DNA of 11,593 nt from Halobacteriales archaeon QS_9_67_15. GTDB taxonomy: Archaea > Halobacteriota > Halobacteria > Halobacteriales > Haloarculaceae. This document shows, piece after piece, positions 1 to 6,418 of this stretch. Below the pieces are notes generated by a model that worked only from the letters and a program-made list of their open reading frames with translations, was not told the DNA's origin and did not search any database. The position numbers and the translations under genes were made by a program. Positions within the stretch are counted from its first letter, which is position 1. Each line of letters begins with the position of its first letter. The stretch spans positions 6,009 through 17,601 of the forward strand of contig PXSD01000079.1 in the NCBI GenBank assembly GCA_003023165.1, given 5' to 3'.

Positions 1-18
1 GGGGTTCGTCGAGACGGC

Positions 19-84
19 CGCCCCTTTCATTCCCACCCGCATCGCTCGGCCGATCAGTCTGTGCGGGTGGGAATAAAAGGGGCG
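19..84. repeat. Near-perfect 23-bp inverted repeat (long hairpin)
   Basis: Arms at 19-41 and 62-84 pair at 22 of 23 positions; the one mismatch is C28 opposite A75. They enclose a 20-nt spacer. The arms read CGCCCCTTTCATTCCCACCC and its complement, extended by GCA. No reading frame with coding character crosses the hairpin. From memory, dispersed GC-rich elements with CTTTCA-TCCCACCC halves occur in many haloarchaeal genomes, and this resembles them; I cannot verify that here. It could be a strong RNA hairpin, the end of a gene lying to the left of the window, or part of a dispersed repeat. Confidence 0.8.
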
Positions 85-170
85 ACCCGCTCGGCAAAGG
101 CGGGCGACGCAAGCACCACAGCGAGCGGAGCGAGCGAGGAGCGTAGCGAGCCCCCCGAGTCGAGCGGGTC
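84..170. repeat. Second inverted repeat enclosing a GAGCGAGCG-rich segment
   Basis: GACCCGCTCG at 84-93 is perfectly complementary to CGAGCGGGTC at 161-170. Between them lies a segment built from short variants of AGCGAGCG (for example GCGAGCGGAGCGAGCGAGG at 121-139 and GCGTAGCGAG at 141-150). The first arm begins at the last base of the long hairpin at 19-84, so the two structures form one continuous unit. A CTTTCAC motif at 175-181 echoes CTTTCAT at 24-30. A similar GCGAGCGAAGCGAGC string recurs at 4691-4705. This looks like a haloarchaeal dispersed repeat rather than coding DNA; its function is unknown. Confidence 0.6.
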
Positions 171-262
171 GGGGCTTTCACTCTGTTGTGCGGTCTATCA
201 CGAGTAGCAGCGCGGTCGGAAGCGAATCTGAGAACCGATACACGGCGACCGATATTCTTTCT

Positions 263-1009
263 ATGAACTGGACCCGCCCCACAGACGTGCCCGAGTCATC
301 CGAAAGCCGCCACACGCTCTCGACCGGTCACGAAGTCACGGTGCCCCTTGAGACCGACGCCGAGGCAACCGGACTGGTGGTGACCGCCGACGCCGAGCGG
401 GCAGACGAGTGGGTCCCCGACAGACTCGCGCCGCTCCGCGTCGCCCCTGGCCGTGCGGCCGTGACGTTGCTCTCCGTCGACTACCGGCGGATCGGCGACG
501 GCGCGATGGACCCCTACGAGGAGGTCTGCGTCGCGGTCGCCGTCGCGCCCGCAACCGACTCCCCGGTCTCGAGGGTCGCCGCGCTCCGCGACGGATTCGG
601 CGGCTACGTCGCGGCGCTCCCAGTGACGACCGAGTCGGCGCGTGCGCTCGGCGACGAGGTCTGGGGCTACCCGAAGACCGTCGCGGACATCGCGATCACC
701 GACCGCGGCGACCGGCGGCGGACGGCGCTCGGCGACGACCGGGGACACGTGCTTACGCTCGAAGCGTCCGCCCGGACGCAGGGTCGGGGGACCGTCGAGA
801 CGAGGAGTTACGCGGACGGGAACGGCCTCCGGCGCCAGGCCAACACGCTCGGCGGAGCCCTCGGGGGACGACCGTTCGGCGGGTCGTACTCGCTGGGGCA
901 CCACCCGCTGGCCGAGCGCCTGCGGGGGTTAGACCTCGGGCGGCCGCTGTGTTCGTTCGCGTTCGACGGTCGGTTCCGCATCGGTGTCGGGCACCGACTC
1001 GTCGCCTGA
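263..1009 (+). CDS. Acetoacetate decarboxylase-family protein
   Basis: A 248-residue protein of the acetoacetate decarboxylase (ADC) fold. Family signatures are PYEEVCVAVAV (residues 84-94) and EVWGYPKTVADI (132-143). Lys138 in WGYPK matches the Schiff-base lysine of true ADC, and Glu86/87 match the conserved acidic pair that tunes it. Known ADC converts acetoacetate to acetone and CO2, but many family members act on other beta-keto acids, so the substrate is inferred only to class level. I prefer ATG 263 over an upstream start at 188: the extra 25 residues are low-complexity, and an ACCGATA element (234-240) sits about 25 bases before 263, as expected for leaderless haloarchaeal transcripts. 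The last 27 codons overlap the 3' end of the opposing flavoprotein gene. Confidence 0.8.
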   Translation: MNWTRPTDVPESSESRHTLSTGHEVTVPLETDAEATGLVVTADAERADEWVPDRLAPLRVAPGRAAVTLLSVDYRRIGDGAMDPYEEVCVAVAVAPATDSPVSRVAALRDGFGGYVAALPVTTESARALGDEVWGYPKTVADIAITDRGDRRRTALGDDRGHVLTLEASARTQGRGTVETRSYADGNGLRRQANTLGGALGGRPFGGSYSLGHHPLAERLRGLDLGRPLCSFAFDGRFRIGVGHRLVA

Positions 1010-2401
1010 GGGGACGGCTGTCCGCCGCGCGGAGTCCGGGTCGGGGGCGTCGCCACCGACCGGGAGGAACACCCGGGCGAGGATACCCGGGCGGAACGGG
1101 GCGGCGGGTGACCGTTCGAGGCCGAGAACCTCGCCGTAGACCGCCGAGAGGACGCCGTCGTCGCTAGCCGCCCGGAGCAGGCGGTCGAAATACCAGTCGA
1201 ACAGCTTCGCGGGCAGCGACGGCTCCCCCTCGGTCTGAGGGTACTGGTAGTCGGCGCCGGTGGCCAGCCGCCAGGGCGTGTCCAGCACCGGTTCGAGTCG
1301 GTCGAAGAACTGGCGCCCGAGGCCGTCGAGGCCGCCGTCGGCCAGCGCGTGGTGGAGGACCAGCGCGTCCAGCGCGGCGACGGACATCCCCTGACCGTAC
1401 GCGGGGTTGAAGCTCGAGACGGCGTCGCCGGTGACGACGAGGCCGTCGGGAAACTCCGAGAGGGCCTCGTAGCGGCGGCGCAGGCTCGCCGGGAAGCGAT
1501 ACCGGGCGACCCCGTCGGAGACCCACCGCTGACTCCGCAGCAGGTCGCCCACGAGATCGACGGGGAGACTGTCGGCGAACGCGAGCACGTCCTCGCAGTC
1601 GGCCGGCGGACTCTCCCCGTGGACCTCCGCGAGGAGCACGTCCCACTGCCCGTTCTCGACGGGGATCAGCACGGCGCCGCGGCTCTCCGGCGGGTCGGCC
1701 GGAACGCTGACCATCCGCCTGTCGTCCGGTGGGCGCTCAACCCGCAGCGAGGCGTACTGCAGGTCGATCTCGACGCGGTCCTTCGGCGGCGCGCGGTAGC
1801 CGTTGTCGGCCAGCCACTCCGGCGTCCGGCTCGTCCGTCCGGTCGCGTCGACGACGAGATCCGCGGCGAGGTCCTCGACGGCGCCGTCCTCGCGAACGGT
1901 GACGCCGGCGACGGCCGTCCCGGTCGCGTCGGTGCGGTAGTCGACGAACCGGCAGCCGTCGCGGACCCGGACGGCCTCGCGGTCGCACAGGCGCTGGCGG
2001 ACGACGTGCTCGAAGAGCAACCGGGTCGCGCAGTAGGAGGGCGTCCGCTCGGGACCGTCGGCGAGGAAGCTCCCGCGCTGGTACTCGACGAGCTGTCGCG
2101 TCACGTCGACGACGAGCCCACCCGCCGCGGCCAGGTCCTCGCCGAAGCCCGGGAAGAGGTCCGCAAGCGTCGCCTGACCGGCTGCCAGCAGCACGTGGGG
2201 GTGGCTGGTCTGGGGAGCGCCGTCGCGTTCGACCGGCGCGTCCGGGAGCGGGTCGCGCTCGACGACGACCACCTCCTCGAACCCGTCGGCGAGGACGCGC
2301 GCCGCACAGAGTCCGGCGATGCTCCCACCGAGGACCACCGCGCGCTCGCCCGGATCGGTCAGCCGGCCCGGCCGGTAGCGGTCGACGGCCGACAGCGTCA
2401 C
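929..2401 (-). CDS. FAD-dependent monooxygenase-like oxidoreductase
   Basis: A 490-residue flavoprotein. The N-terminal Rossmann motif is AVVLGGSIAGL (residues 21-31, GGSIAG at 25-30), with a beta-2 acidic end VVVERD (Glu48). A DATGR motif follows near residues 182-186. The second FAD motif, GLVVTGDAVSSFNPAYGQG, has its Asp at 326. This order is typical of the p-hydroxybenzoate hydroxylase/geranylgeranyl reductase superfamily; substrate unknown. I chose the GTG at 2401 because GGAGGT (2414-2409) lies 7 nt upstream. The longer frame beginning at GTG 2521 starts upstream of the transcript start (about 2510) predicted from the TATA box at 2534-2541. The final roughly 40 residues are a charged tail (SGDESVPDTDAEPTVERERT) outside the conserved fold, and this tail overlaps the convergent decarboxylase gene. 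Confidence 0.85.
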   Translation of the reverse strand: MTLSAVDRYRPGRLTDPGERAVVLGGSIAGLCAARVLADGFEEVVVVERDPLPDAPVERDGAPQTSHPHVLLAAGQATLADLFPGFGEDLAAAGGLVVDVTRQLVEYQRGSFLADGPERTPSYCATRLLFEHVVRQRLCDREAVRVRDGCRFVDYRTDATGTAVAGVTVREDGAVEDLAADLVVDATGRTSRTPEWLADNGYRAPPKDRVEIDLQYASLRVERPPDDRRMVSVPADPPESRGAVLIPVENGQWDVLLAEVHGESPPADCEDVLAFADSLPVDLVGDLLRSQRWVSDGVARYRFPASLRRRYEALSEFPDGLVVTGDAVSSFNPAYGQGMSVAALDALVLHHALADGGLDGLGRQFFDRLEPVLDTPWRLATGADYQYPQTEGEPSLPAKLFDWYFDRLLRAASDDGVLSAVYGEVLGLERSPAAPFRPGILARVFLPVGGDAPDPDSARRTAVPSGDESVPDTDAEPTVERERTQRPPEV

Positions 2402-2408
2402 CGAAACC

Positions 2409-2414
2409 ACCTCC
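2409..2414 (-). promoter_or_regulatory. Shine-Dalgarno site of the flavoprotein gene
   Basis: Read on the minus strand, this is GGAGGT followed by 7 nt and GTG at 2401. It decides the start codon for a reading frame that is open 40 codons further upstream. Confidence 0.7.
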
Positions 2415-2533
2415 GGGCGGACCACCGCGTCGTCGGCCGCACCCTGTTCGTCGCCGCTGGAGGGGACAGTTCGGTCACATGGTAAATTCGGACCGGCACC
2501 GAGGTAGGTGATCGGCCTCACTGATACTGTAGG

Positions 2534-2541
2534 TTTATAAA
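2534..2541. promoter_or_regulatory. Palindromic TATA box between divergent genes
   Basis: TTTATAAA is its own reverse complement. On the minus strand it predicts transcription from about 2510, giving the flavoprotein gene a roughly 110-nt leader with a Shine-Dalgarno site. On the plus strand it predicts a start near 2565 and a roughly 95-nt leader for the SDR gene at 2661. That SDR gene also has a weaker TATA-like CTTTTC at 2631-2636, placed for a leaderless start. Confidence 0.55.
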
Positions 2542-2660
2542 CTCGTATCGCTCCGAGTTACGTCCTCCCGAGCGCGAGCGGAGACCACCGGACTCTCGCG
2601 GGTCGAGCGGCCGCGGCCGTACGCGGAACGCTTTTCTCCGAGCCGCGCGGTCGGTCGGCC

Positions 2661-3542
2661 GTGTCACGGAACGACGGGACGAGCGCCCGAGACGACCCCG
2701 CGACCCGGCCGGTCGCGCTGGTCACCGGTGCGGGCGGCGGTATCGGCTCGGTCGTCGCGCTCGCGTTCGCCGCCAGCGACTGGCGCGTCTACGCGACGGA
2801 CGTGGTGACGCCGCTGCCCGAGGCGGTCCGGGAACGCTGCGAGACGCGCGAACTCGACGTGACCGACGAGGGCCAGTGTCGGCGGGTCGTCGACGACGTC
2901 GTCGCCGAGGTCGGCCGCCTCGACTGTCTCGTGAACAACGCCGGCTACGCCGAAGCGGGTCCCGTCGAGGACGTCCCGGTCGACGCCGCTCGCCGGGAGT
3001 TCGACGTGCTCGTCCACGGGCCGCACGCACTCGCTCGGGCCGCACTCCCTCATATGCGCGAGCGGGGTCGCGGTCGGCTCGTCACCGTCTCCAGCGTGCT
3101 GGGACTGGCCGCCTCGCCGGGGCTGGGCGCCTACGCCGCGGGGAAAGCGGCCGTCGAGTCGCTCCACGACGCGCTCCGCGTCGAGTTGCGCGGGAGCGGC
3201 GTCGACGTGGCGCTCGTCGAACCCGCGTGGGTCCGGACAGCGTTCGCCGACGGCGCCCGGCGGCGGATGGCCGGCCGCGAGCGGACGCCCGACTACGCGC
3301 GGACCTACGCCGGCCTCGACGACGGCTGGGTCCTCGACGGGACGCCGCTGGCCGTCGCACCCGGGACGGTGGCCGAGACGGTCATCCGCGCCGCCGAGTC
3401 GGCGGACCCGAAGGCGCGCTACCCGGTCGGTCGGTTCGCCCGGTTCGTCCGCTGGACGCACTGGCTCCCCGAGCCGGTCGTAGACGCGATACACGCCGGC
3501 TACGGACGGGCCACGGCGGCTATCGGTCACTGGACGCAGTGA
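2661..3542 (+). CDS. Short-chain dehydrogenase/reductase (SDR)
   Basis: A 293-residue classical SDR. The nucleotide motif TGAGGGIG is at residues 22-29, NNAG at 92-95, Ser145, and the catalytic YxxxK as Tyr158-Lys162. Asp47 ends beta-strand 2 (VYATDVV), which in this family favours NAD(H) over NADP(H). The usual Asn of the NSYK catalytic tetrad, in a VNxxG context, is replaced by Leu117 (FDVLVHG), an uncommon change. The C-terminal extension (residues 225-293) is rich in aromatic residues and Pro, like substrate-binding regions of lipid or steroid-acting SDRs, but the substrate cannot be read from this. GTG 2661 is chosen because the conserved fold begins soon after and a TATA-like box lies about 27 bases upstream. 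It stands divergent from the flavoprotein and 73 bp before a dead SDR. Confidence 0.88.
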   Translation: MSRNDGTSARDDPATRPVALVTGAGGGIGSVVALAFAASDWRVYATDVVTPLPEAVRERCETRELDVTDEGQCRRVVDDVVAEVGRLDCLVNNAGYAEAGPVEDVPVDAARREFDVLVHGPHALARAALPHMRERGRGRLVTVSSVLGLAASPGLGAYAAGKAAVESLHDALRVELRGSGVDVALVEPAWVRTAFADGARRRMAGRERTPDYARTYAGLDDGWVLDGTPLAVAPGTVAETVIRAAESADPKARYPVGRFARFVRWTHWLPEPVVDAIHAGYGRATAAIGHWTQ

Positions 3543-3615
3543 GAGCGGTCCGGTGCGCGGGCGTCCGCGCCGACGAGAGGCGAGTGTTCACGGTCCACGC
3601 GGAGAACATCCGACA

Positions 3616-4522
3616 ATGACAGCCCATGCGACCGGCGACGGCGAGACAGTGCTCGGGGAAGGCCACATCGCGCTCGTCACCGGGTCGACCGACGACATCG
3701 GGGCAGCGACCGCGCGCGGTCTCGCCGAGACCGGTGCGACCGTCGTCGTCCACGGTCGGGACAGCGAGAAGGGCAAGAGACTCGTCGCCGGTCTCCCCAA
3801 CGGGGGCCACGCTTTCTACATCGCCGACTTCGCCTGACTGGACGACGTCCACGCGCTCGCCGACGCGGTCCTGTCCGAGTTCGACCGGCTGGACGCCCTC
3901 GTCACCAACACCGGGACGTGGCAGGGCGAGCGCCGCCTCGTCGACCTGCCCGGCAGTAAGCAGGGAGTGGAGATGACCGTCGCCGTGAACCACCTCGCGC
4001 CCTTCCTGCTCACGAACCTGCTCGCCGACCGACTCGCCGAGACGGGAGAACGGCGGACCGACGGCAGTCCGGGCGGCGGTTCGACCACCGAGTAACGTCC
4101 GGCGCGCGTCGTGACGGCCTCCTCGGACCTGCACCGGCGGGCGACGCTGGACCTGGAGGCCGCTCGGGGGCCGACCGGGCTCTCGCAGGACGGGTCGACC
4201 GTCGCCGGGCTCGACTGGAAATTCTTCGGCGTCGTCAACGACCTGTTCGGAGTGACCGACTCGGTCGACGAGTCGGCGGCGACCTATAGTAGAATTTGAA
4301 AGCGTTTGCACGGTCGATCGCACGTTGACCTATCCGGCCACGTCGCCCGAGGTGACCGGTGTCACGGGCGAGTACTTCGACGACTGCGAGCAGGGAGCAC
4401 CGAGCGACGCCGCGACCGACCGCGACGCGGCGCGGCGACTCCGGCGAGCCAGCGCCGAGTGGACGGACCTCGACGACGAGTCTGCGGTCAGTGCCGTCGA
4501 AAGTCGGCTAGCGGACTCCTGA
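3616..4522 (+). pseudogene. Decayed SDR (retinol dehydrogenase-like) pseudogene
   Basis: From ATG 3616 the frame gives an SDR start (GHIALVTGSTDDIGAATARG). A TGA interrupts it at 3835-3837, yet the same frame resumes with LDDVHALADAVLSEFDRLDA and TVAVNHLAPFLLTNLLADRL. It is stopped again by TAA at 4093-4095, then resumes with RPARVVTASSDLHRRATLDL. The YxxxK helix and about 40 residues that should follow are missing; the frame jumps at about 4160-4180 to a C-terminal-type segment (GLDWKFFGVVNDLFGVTDSV). A 46-bp insertion at 4281-4333 then shifts the frame. After it, YPATSPEVTGVTGEYFDDCE gives the usual SDR C-terminus up to TGA 4522. Conserved motifs are also eroded: TGSTDDIG where a Gly is expected, and TNTG where NNAG is expected. 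A product ending at 3837 would be 73 residues and non-functional. Confidence 0.85.
4281..4333. mobile_element. 46-bp insertion flanked by a 7-bp direct repeat
   Basis: GACCTAT occurs at 4281-4287 and again at 4327-4333. Deleting one copy plus the 39 bp between them joins TAT directly to CCG at 4334. This restores an uninterrupted SDR C-terminal frame (AATY then PATSPEVTGVTGEYF). The 39-bp core (4288-4326) is more AT-rich at its left end than the surrounding coding DNA, and I see no clear terminal inverted repeats. The best reading is the scar of a transposable element: a target-site duplication plus a remnant after imperfect excision, or a very short element. The element family cannot be named. 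Confidence 0.5.
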
Positions 4523-4603
4523 CAGTAGTTAATAGTACGGTTTCTTTATTCATACCTGTGCCTGAAACTGAATGGGTAGATTCGCTATGTACGTGTGCAA
4601 ATG

Positions 4604-4705
4604 GCTCGCTTCGCTCGCCATTTTGGGACGGATCGAGGTGCTGTCCGAGACGCGCGAGAGCGCGTCTCTCTGTGGTGTGACGAACGAACCGCGAGCGAAG
4701 CGAGC
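4604..4705. repeat. Nested inverted repeat with inner perfect hairpin
   Basis: GCTCGCTTCGCTCGC at 4604-4618 is perfectly complementary to GCGAGCGAAGCGAGC at 4691-4705. Inside it, GAGACGCG (4647-4654) and CGCGTCTC (4661-4668) form an 8-bp hairpin with a 6-nt loop. The right outer arm resembles GCGAGCGGAGCGAGCGAGG at 121-139, so it may belong to the same loosely conserved GAGCGAGCG repeat class as the unit at the left end of the window. Confidence 0.65.
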
Positions 4706-4810
4706 GGTGAGTGAGTCATCTATACTGAGCGAATCAAGAAAGCGAACATCGGATATGTGAACGGTTGTATGACACCCTTAACTACTGCTATCGGCAGGTT
4801 CGCCCCGTCA

Positions 4811-4820
4811 CCGATAAGAG
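4811..4820 (+). promoter_or_regulatory. TATA-like box of the zinc-ribbon gene
   Basis: CCGATAAGAG is centred about 28 bases before ATG 4843, as expected for a leaderless haloarchaeal transcript. This supports ATG 4843 over the in-frame upstream start at 4765. Confidence 0.45.
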
Positions 4821-4842
4821 GGCCGAAAGACCAGTAACCGCC

Positions 4843-5235
4843 ATGGGAAACCGGTCGCTCGATGACTTTCTCGGCGGCGACGAGTCCGCGGACTCGGACG
4901 GGGGCCGGCCGGAGAACGAACCGTCGGACGGCGAGAGCGACGGCGACACCGATCCCGGGCCGAGCGACCGCGAGCAGTCCGTCGAAACGGACGACGGCGC
5001 AGTGACGGACGACGGTGACCGGTCCGCCGAGAGCGATGACGCTGACGCCGTCGGCGACGACGGGGACAGTCCGTACGTCGACCCCGGAGGGATCGAGCCG
5101 GCGGAGACGACGTACGCGTGGGACGGCGACGGCGGCGTCTGTGACGCCTGTGGCGAGCGGTCCGAGCGGCGGTGGCGCCAGGATGACGGGCTCGTCTGCC
5201 CGGACTGTAAGGAGTGGTCAGCTGCCCACGAATAA
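4843..5235 (+). CDS. Acidic zinc-ribbon protein, RSLDDFL type
   Basis: A 130-residue protein in three parts. The N-terminus is a short conserved motif, MGNRSLDDFLGG. Residues 13-87 or so are an acidic, low-complexity, probably disordered stretch of Asp, Glu, Ser and Gly. The C-terminus is a zinc ribbon with two Cys pairs, CDACGE and CPDCKEW, separated by a basic-aromatic segment (RSERRWRQDDGLV). From memory, haloarchaeal proteins with RSLDDFL plus a CxxC-CxxC ribbon form an uncharacterised family (I believe DUF7573). The function is unknown; nucleic-acid or protein binding is a guess from the ribbon. The final codons (AAHE and the stop) lie inside a perfect 8-bp stem-loop, so the natural 3' end may have been altered by neighbouring DNA. 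The next gene starts 214 bp downstream on the same strand. Confidence 0.75.
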   Translation: MGNRSLDDFLGGDESADSDGGRPENEPSDGESDGDTDPGPSDREQSVETDDGAVTDDGDRSAESDDADAVGDDGDSPYVDPGGIEPAETTYAWDGDGGVCDACGERSERRWRQDDGLVCPDCKEWSAAHE

Positions 5236-5398
5236 ACTCGTGGGCTTGCCAGTGGGACTCCCGAGTTTCGCGCTCCCGGCCCGAAAGCCCCACGCCCCCG
5301 AATTTTTAATTAGGGGGTTTCTCAGGTGGCTTCCGTGTCGGGAGTCGGAGGGACTCAATCAGCGTCTCCTGACTCCGGGGCTGGCTGACGAACAGCCC
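5224..5398. repeat. Chain of four hairpins after the zinc-ribbon gene
   Basis: There are four stems. GCCCACGA/TCGTGGGC is at 5224-5231 and 5238-5245, with loop ATAAAC containing the upstream stop codon. CCCCC-G-AATT/AATT-A-GGGGG is at 5295-5317, with a TTT loop and one G-A mismatch, followed by TTTCTC. GGAGTCGGAG/CTCCTGACTCC is at 5341-5350 and 5366-5376, with a 1-nt bulge. GGGCTG/CAGCCC is at 5378-5383 and 5393-5398. The first stem, with its ATAAAC loop, resembles sequence I recall near the ends of haloarchaeal IS200/IS605 (tnpB) elements, but no tnpB frame is present. It could be a relic transposon end, an omega-RNA-like transcript, or terminator plus leader structure for the genes on either side. 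Confidence 0.5.
5295..5323 (+). terminator. Terminator-like hairpin followed by a T-rich run
   Basis: A stem of five C-G pairs, one G-A mismatch and four A-T pairs closes on a TTT loop and is followed by TTTCTC (5318-5323). It lies 60 bp after the zinc-ribbon stop codon and 127 bp before the next gene. Archaeal termination relies mainly on T tracts, so the structure may serve another purpose. The AT-rich core AATTTTTAATTA (5301-5312) could instead act as a TATA box for the downstream operon. Confidence 0.35.
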
Positions 5399-5449
5399 GT
5401 CCCACCGACCGCTTCTGGGCCTTGCGGCGTGTCGGAAGCGTAGCCACAC

Positions 5450-6418
5450 ATGACAGACACAGACACACCAGTCTCCGGTCACCAGGAGAGTACGGTCGAA
5501 GACGTCGACGACACACAGGCGGTCGTCTCGCGAGTCGTCGACAACGTCGAGACGGTCATCGTCGGCCACCACAGAGAGGTCGAACACATCCTCACCGCCC
5601 TGCTCGGACGGGGGCACATCCTCCTCGAGGACGTTCCCGGCGTCGGGAAGACGATGCTCGCCCGCGCCATCGCCGAGTCGTTCGAGGGGTCGTTCAAGCG
5701 CGTCCAGTTCACGCCGGACCTCCTCCCGTCGGACGTGACGGGCGTCAACGTCTTCAACCAGAAGACCGAGGTGTTCGAGTTCCGGCCCGGCCCGGTGTTC
5801 GCCAACGTCGTCCTCGGCGACGAGATCAACCGCGCGCCGCCCAAGACCCAGTCCGCCCTGCTGGAAGCGATGGAGGAGACGCAGGTCACCGTCGACGGCG
5901 AGTCCCACGACCTCCCGGAGCCGTTCACGGTCATCGCGACCCAGAACACCGTCGAACGCGACCGCACCTACGAGCTCCCGATGGCCGAACTCGACCGGTT
6001 CATGAAGAAACTCCACCTGGGCTACCCTGACACCGACCAGGAGACGGAGATGCTTGACCGAGTCGTCGACCACCACCCCATCGACGACCTCGACTCCGTG
6101 GCGACGCTGGAGGACCTCCGGGCCGCTCGCGAGACCACCGCCGTGGTCACCGCCGAGGAGTCGGTCCGCGAGTACGTCACGCGCCTCGCGCAGTTCACCC
6201 GCCGGCACGCGGAACTGGGCGTGAGTCCGCGCGGCGGCCTCGCCGTGTTACGGGCCGCACAGGGCCGTGCCGTGCTGGAGGGACGGGACTACGTCATCCC
6301 GGACGACGTACAGACCGAGGCGCAGGTCGTCTTCCCGCACCGCGTCCGCACGAGCACCGACGAGACGACGCCGCGGGCCGTCGTCGAGAACGCCCTCGAA
6401 TCAGTCCGCGTCGAGTGA
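5450..6418 (+). CDS. MoxR-family AAA+ ATPase
   Basis: A 322-residue ATPase of the MoxR branch of AAA+ proteins, which act as chaperones that assemble or activate partner complexes. Visible motifs are Walker A LEDVPGVGKTMLA (Lys67, Thr68), Walker B VVLGDEINRA (Asp124, Glu125), sensor 1 VIATQN (161-166), the YELPMAELDRF segment (174-184) and sensor 2 VSPRGGLAVLRAAQ (Arg261). Many MoxR proteins read ATQNP after sensor 1; here it is ATQNT. The length is typical. It is the first gene of a three-gene operon: its TGA and the next ATG share one base (TGATG, 6416-6420). The linked DUF58 and transglutaminase-like genes are the usual MoxR partners, so the substrate is probably that membrane complex. No good TATA box is seen just upstream; the AT-rich core at 5301-5312 is a candidate. 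Confidence 0.93.
   Translation: MTDTDTPVSGHQESTVEDVDDTQAVVSRVVDNVETVIVGHHREVEHILTALLGRGHILLEDVPGVGKTMLARAIAESFEGSFKRVQFTPDLLPSDVTGVNVFNQKTEVFEFRPGPVFANVVLGDEINRAPPKTQSALLEAMEETQVTVDGESHDLPEPFTVIATQNTVERDRTYELPMAELDRFMKKLHLGYPDTDQETEMLDRVVDHHPIDDLDSVATLEDLRAARETTAVVTAEESVREYVTRLAQFTRRHAELGVSPRGGLAVLRAAQGRAVLEGRDYVIPDDVQTEAQVVFPHRVRTSTDETTPRAVVENALESVRVE

Larger units (their letters stand above)
4523..4842. other. 320-bp non-coding stretch with nested inverted repeats
   Basis: No reading frame here looks like a gene on either strand. The first 60 bases are clearly richer in A/T than the flanking genes (for example GTTAATAGTACGG, then TTTCTTTATTCATA). The middle holds the nested inverted repeat at 4604-4705. 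The end carries the probable promoter of the zinc-ribbon gene. The composition suggests a relic of inserted DNA next to the pseudogene, but no transposase remnant or tRNA is visible. Confidence 0.5.

Noticed and set aside
121..150. AGCGAGCG repeats as a CRISPR array
   Set aside because: Units are short, overlapping and irregular, with no equal-length repeats and no unique spacers.
1349..2485. A 378-codon plus-strand frame opposite the flavoprotein gene
   Set aside because: It lacks any recognisable motif, while the minus strand shows two FAD motifs, a Shine-Dalgarno site and a TATA box.
2664..3530. A 288-codon open frame antisense to the intact SDR gene
   Set aside because: It mirrors the SDR codons and has low-information Arg/Asp/Val composition and no promoter.
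3835..3837. In-frame TGA in the second SDR as a selenocysteine or readthrough codon
   Set aside because: A second in-frame stop, a missing active-site segment and a frameshifting insertion follow, so ordinary gene decay explains it. No selenocysteine machinery is expected in haloarchaea.
4572..4760. A 62-codon frame in the non-coding stretch
   Set aside because: It runs through the inverted repeats, has no promoter or ribosome-binding site and shows no coding character.
5306..6208. A 300-codon open frame antisense to the MoxR gene
   Set aside because: Same reasoning: it is a complement of conserved AAA+ motifs with no family signature of its own.
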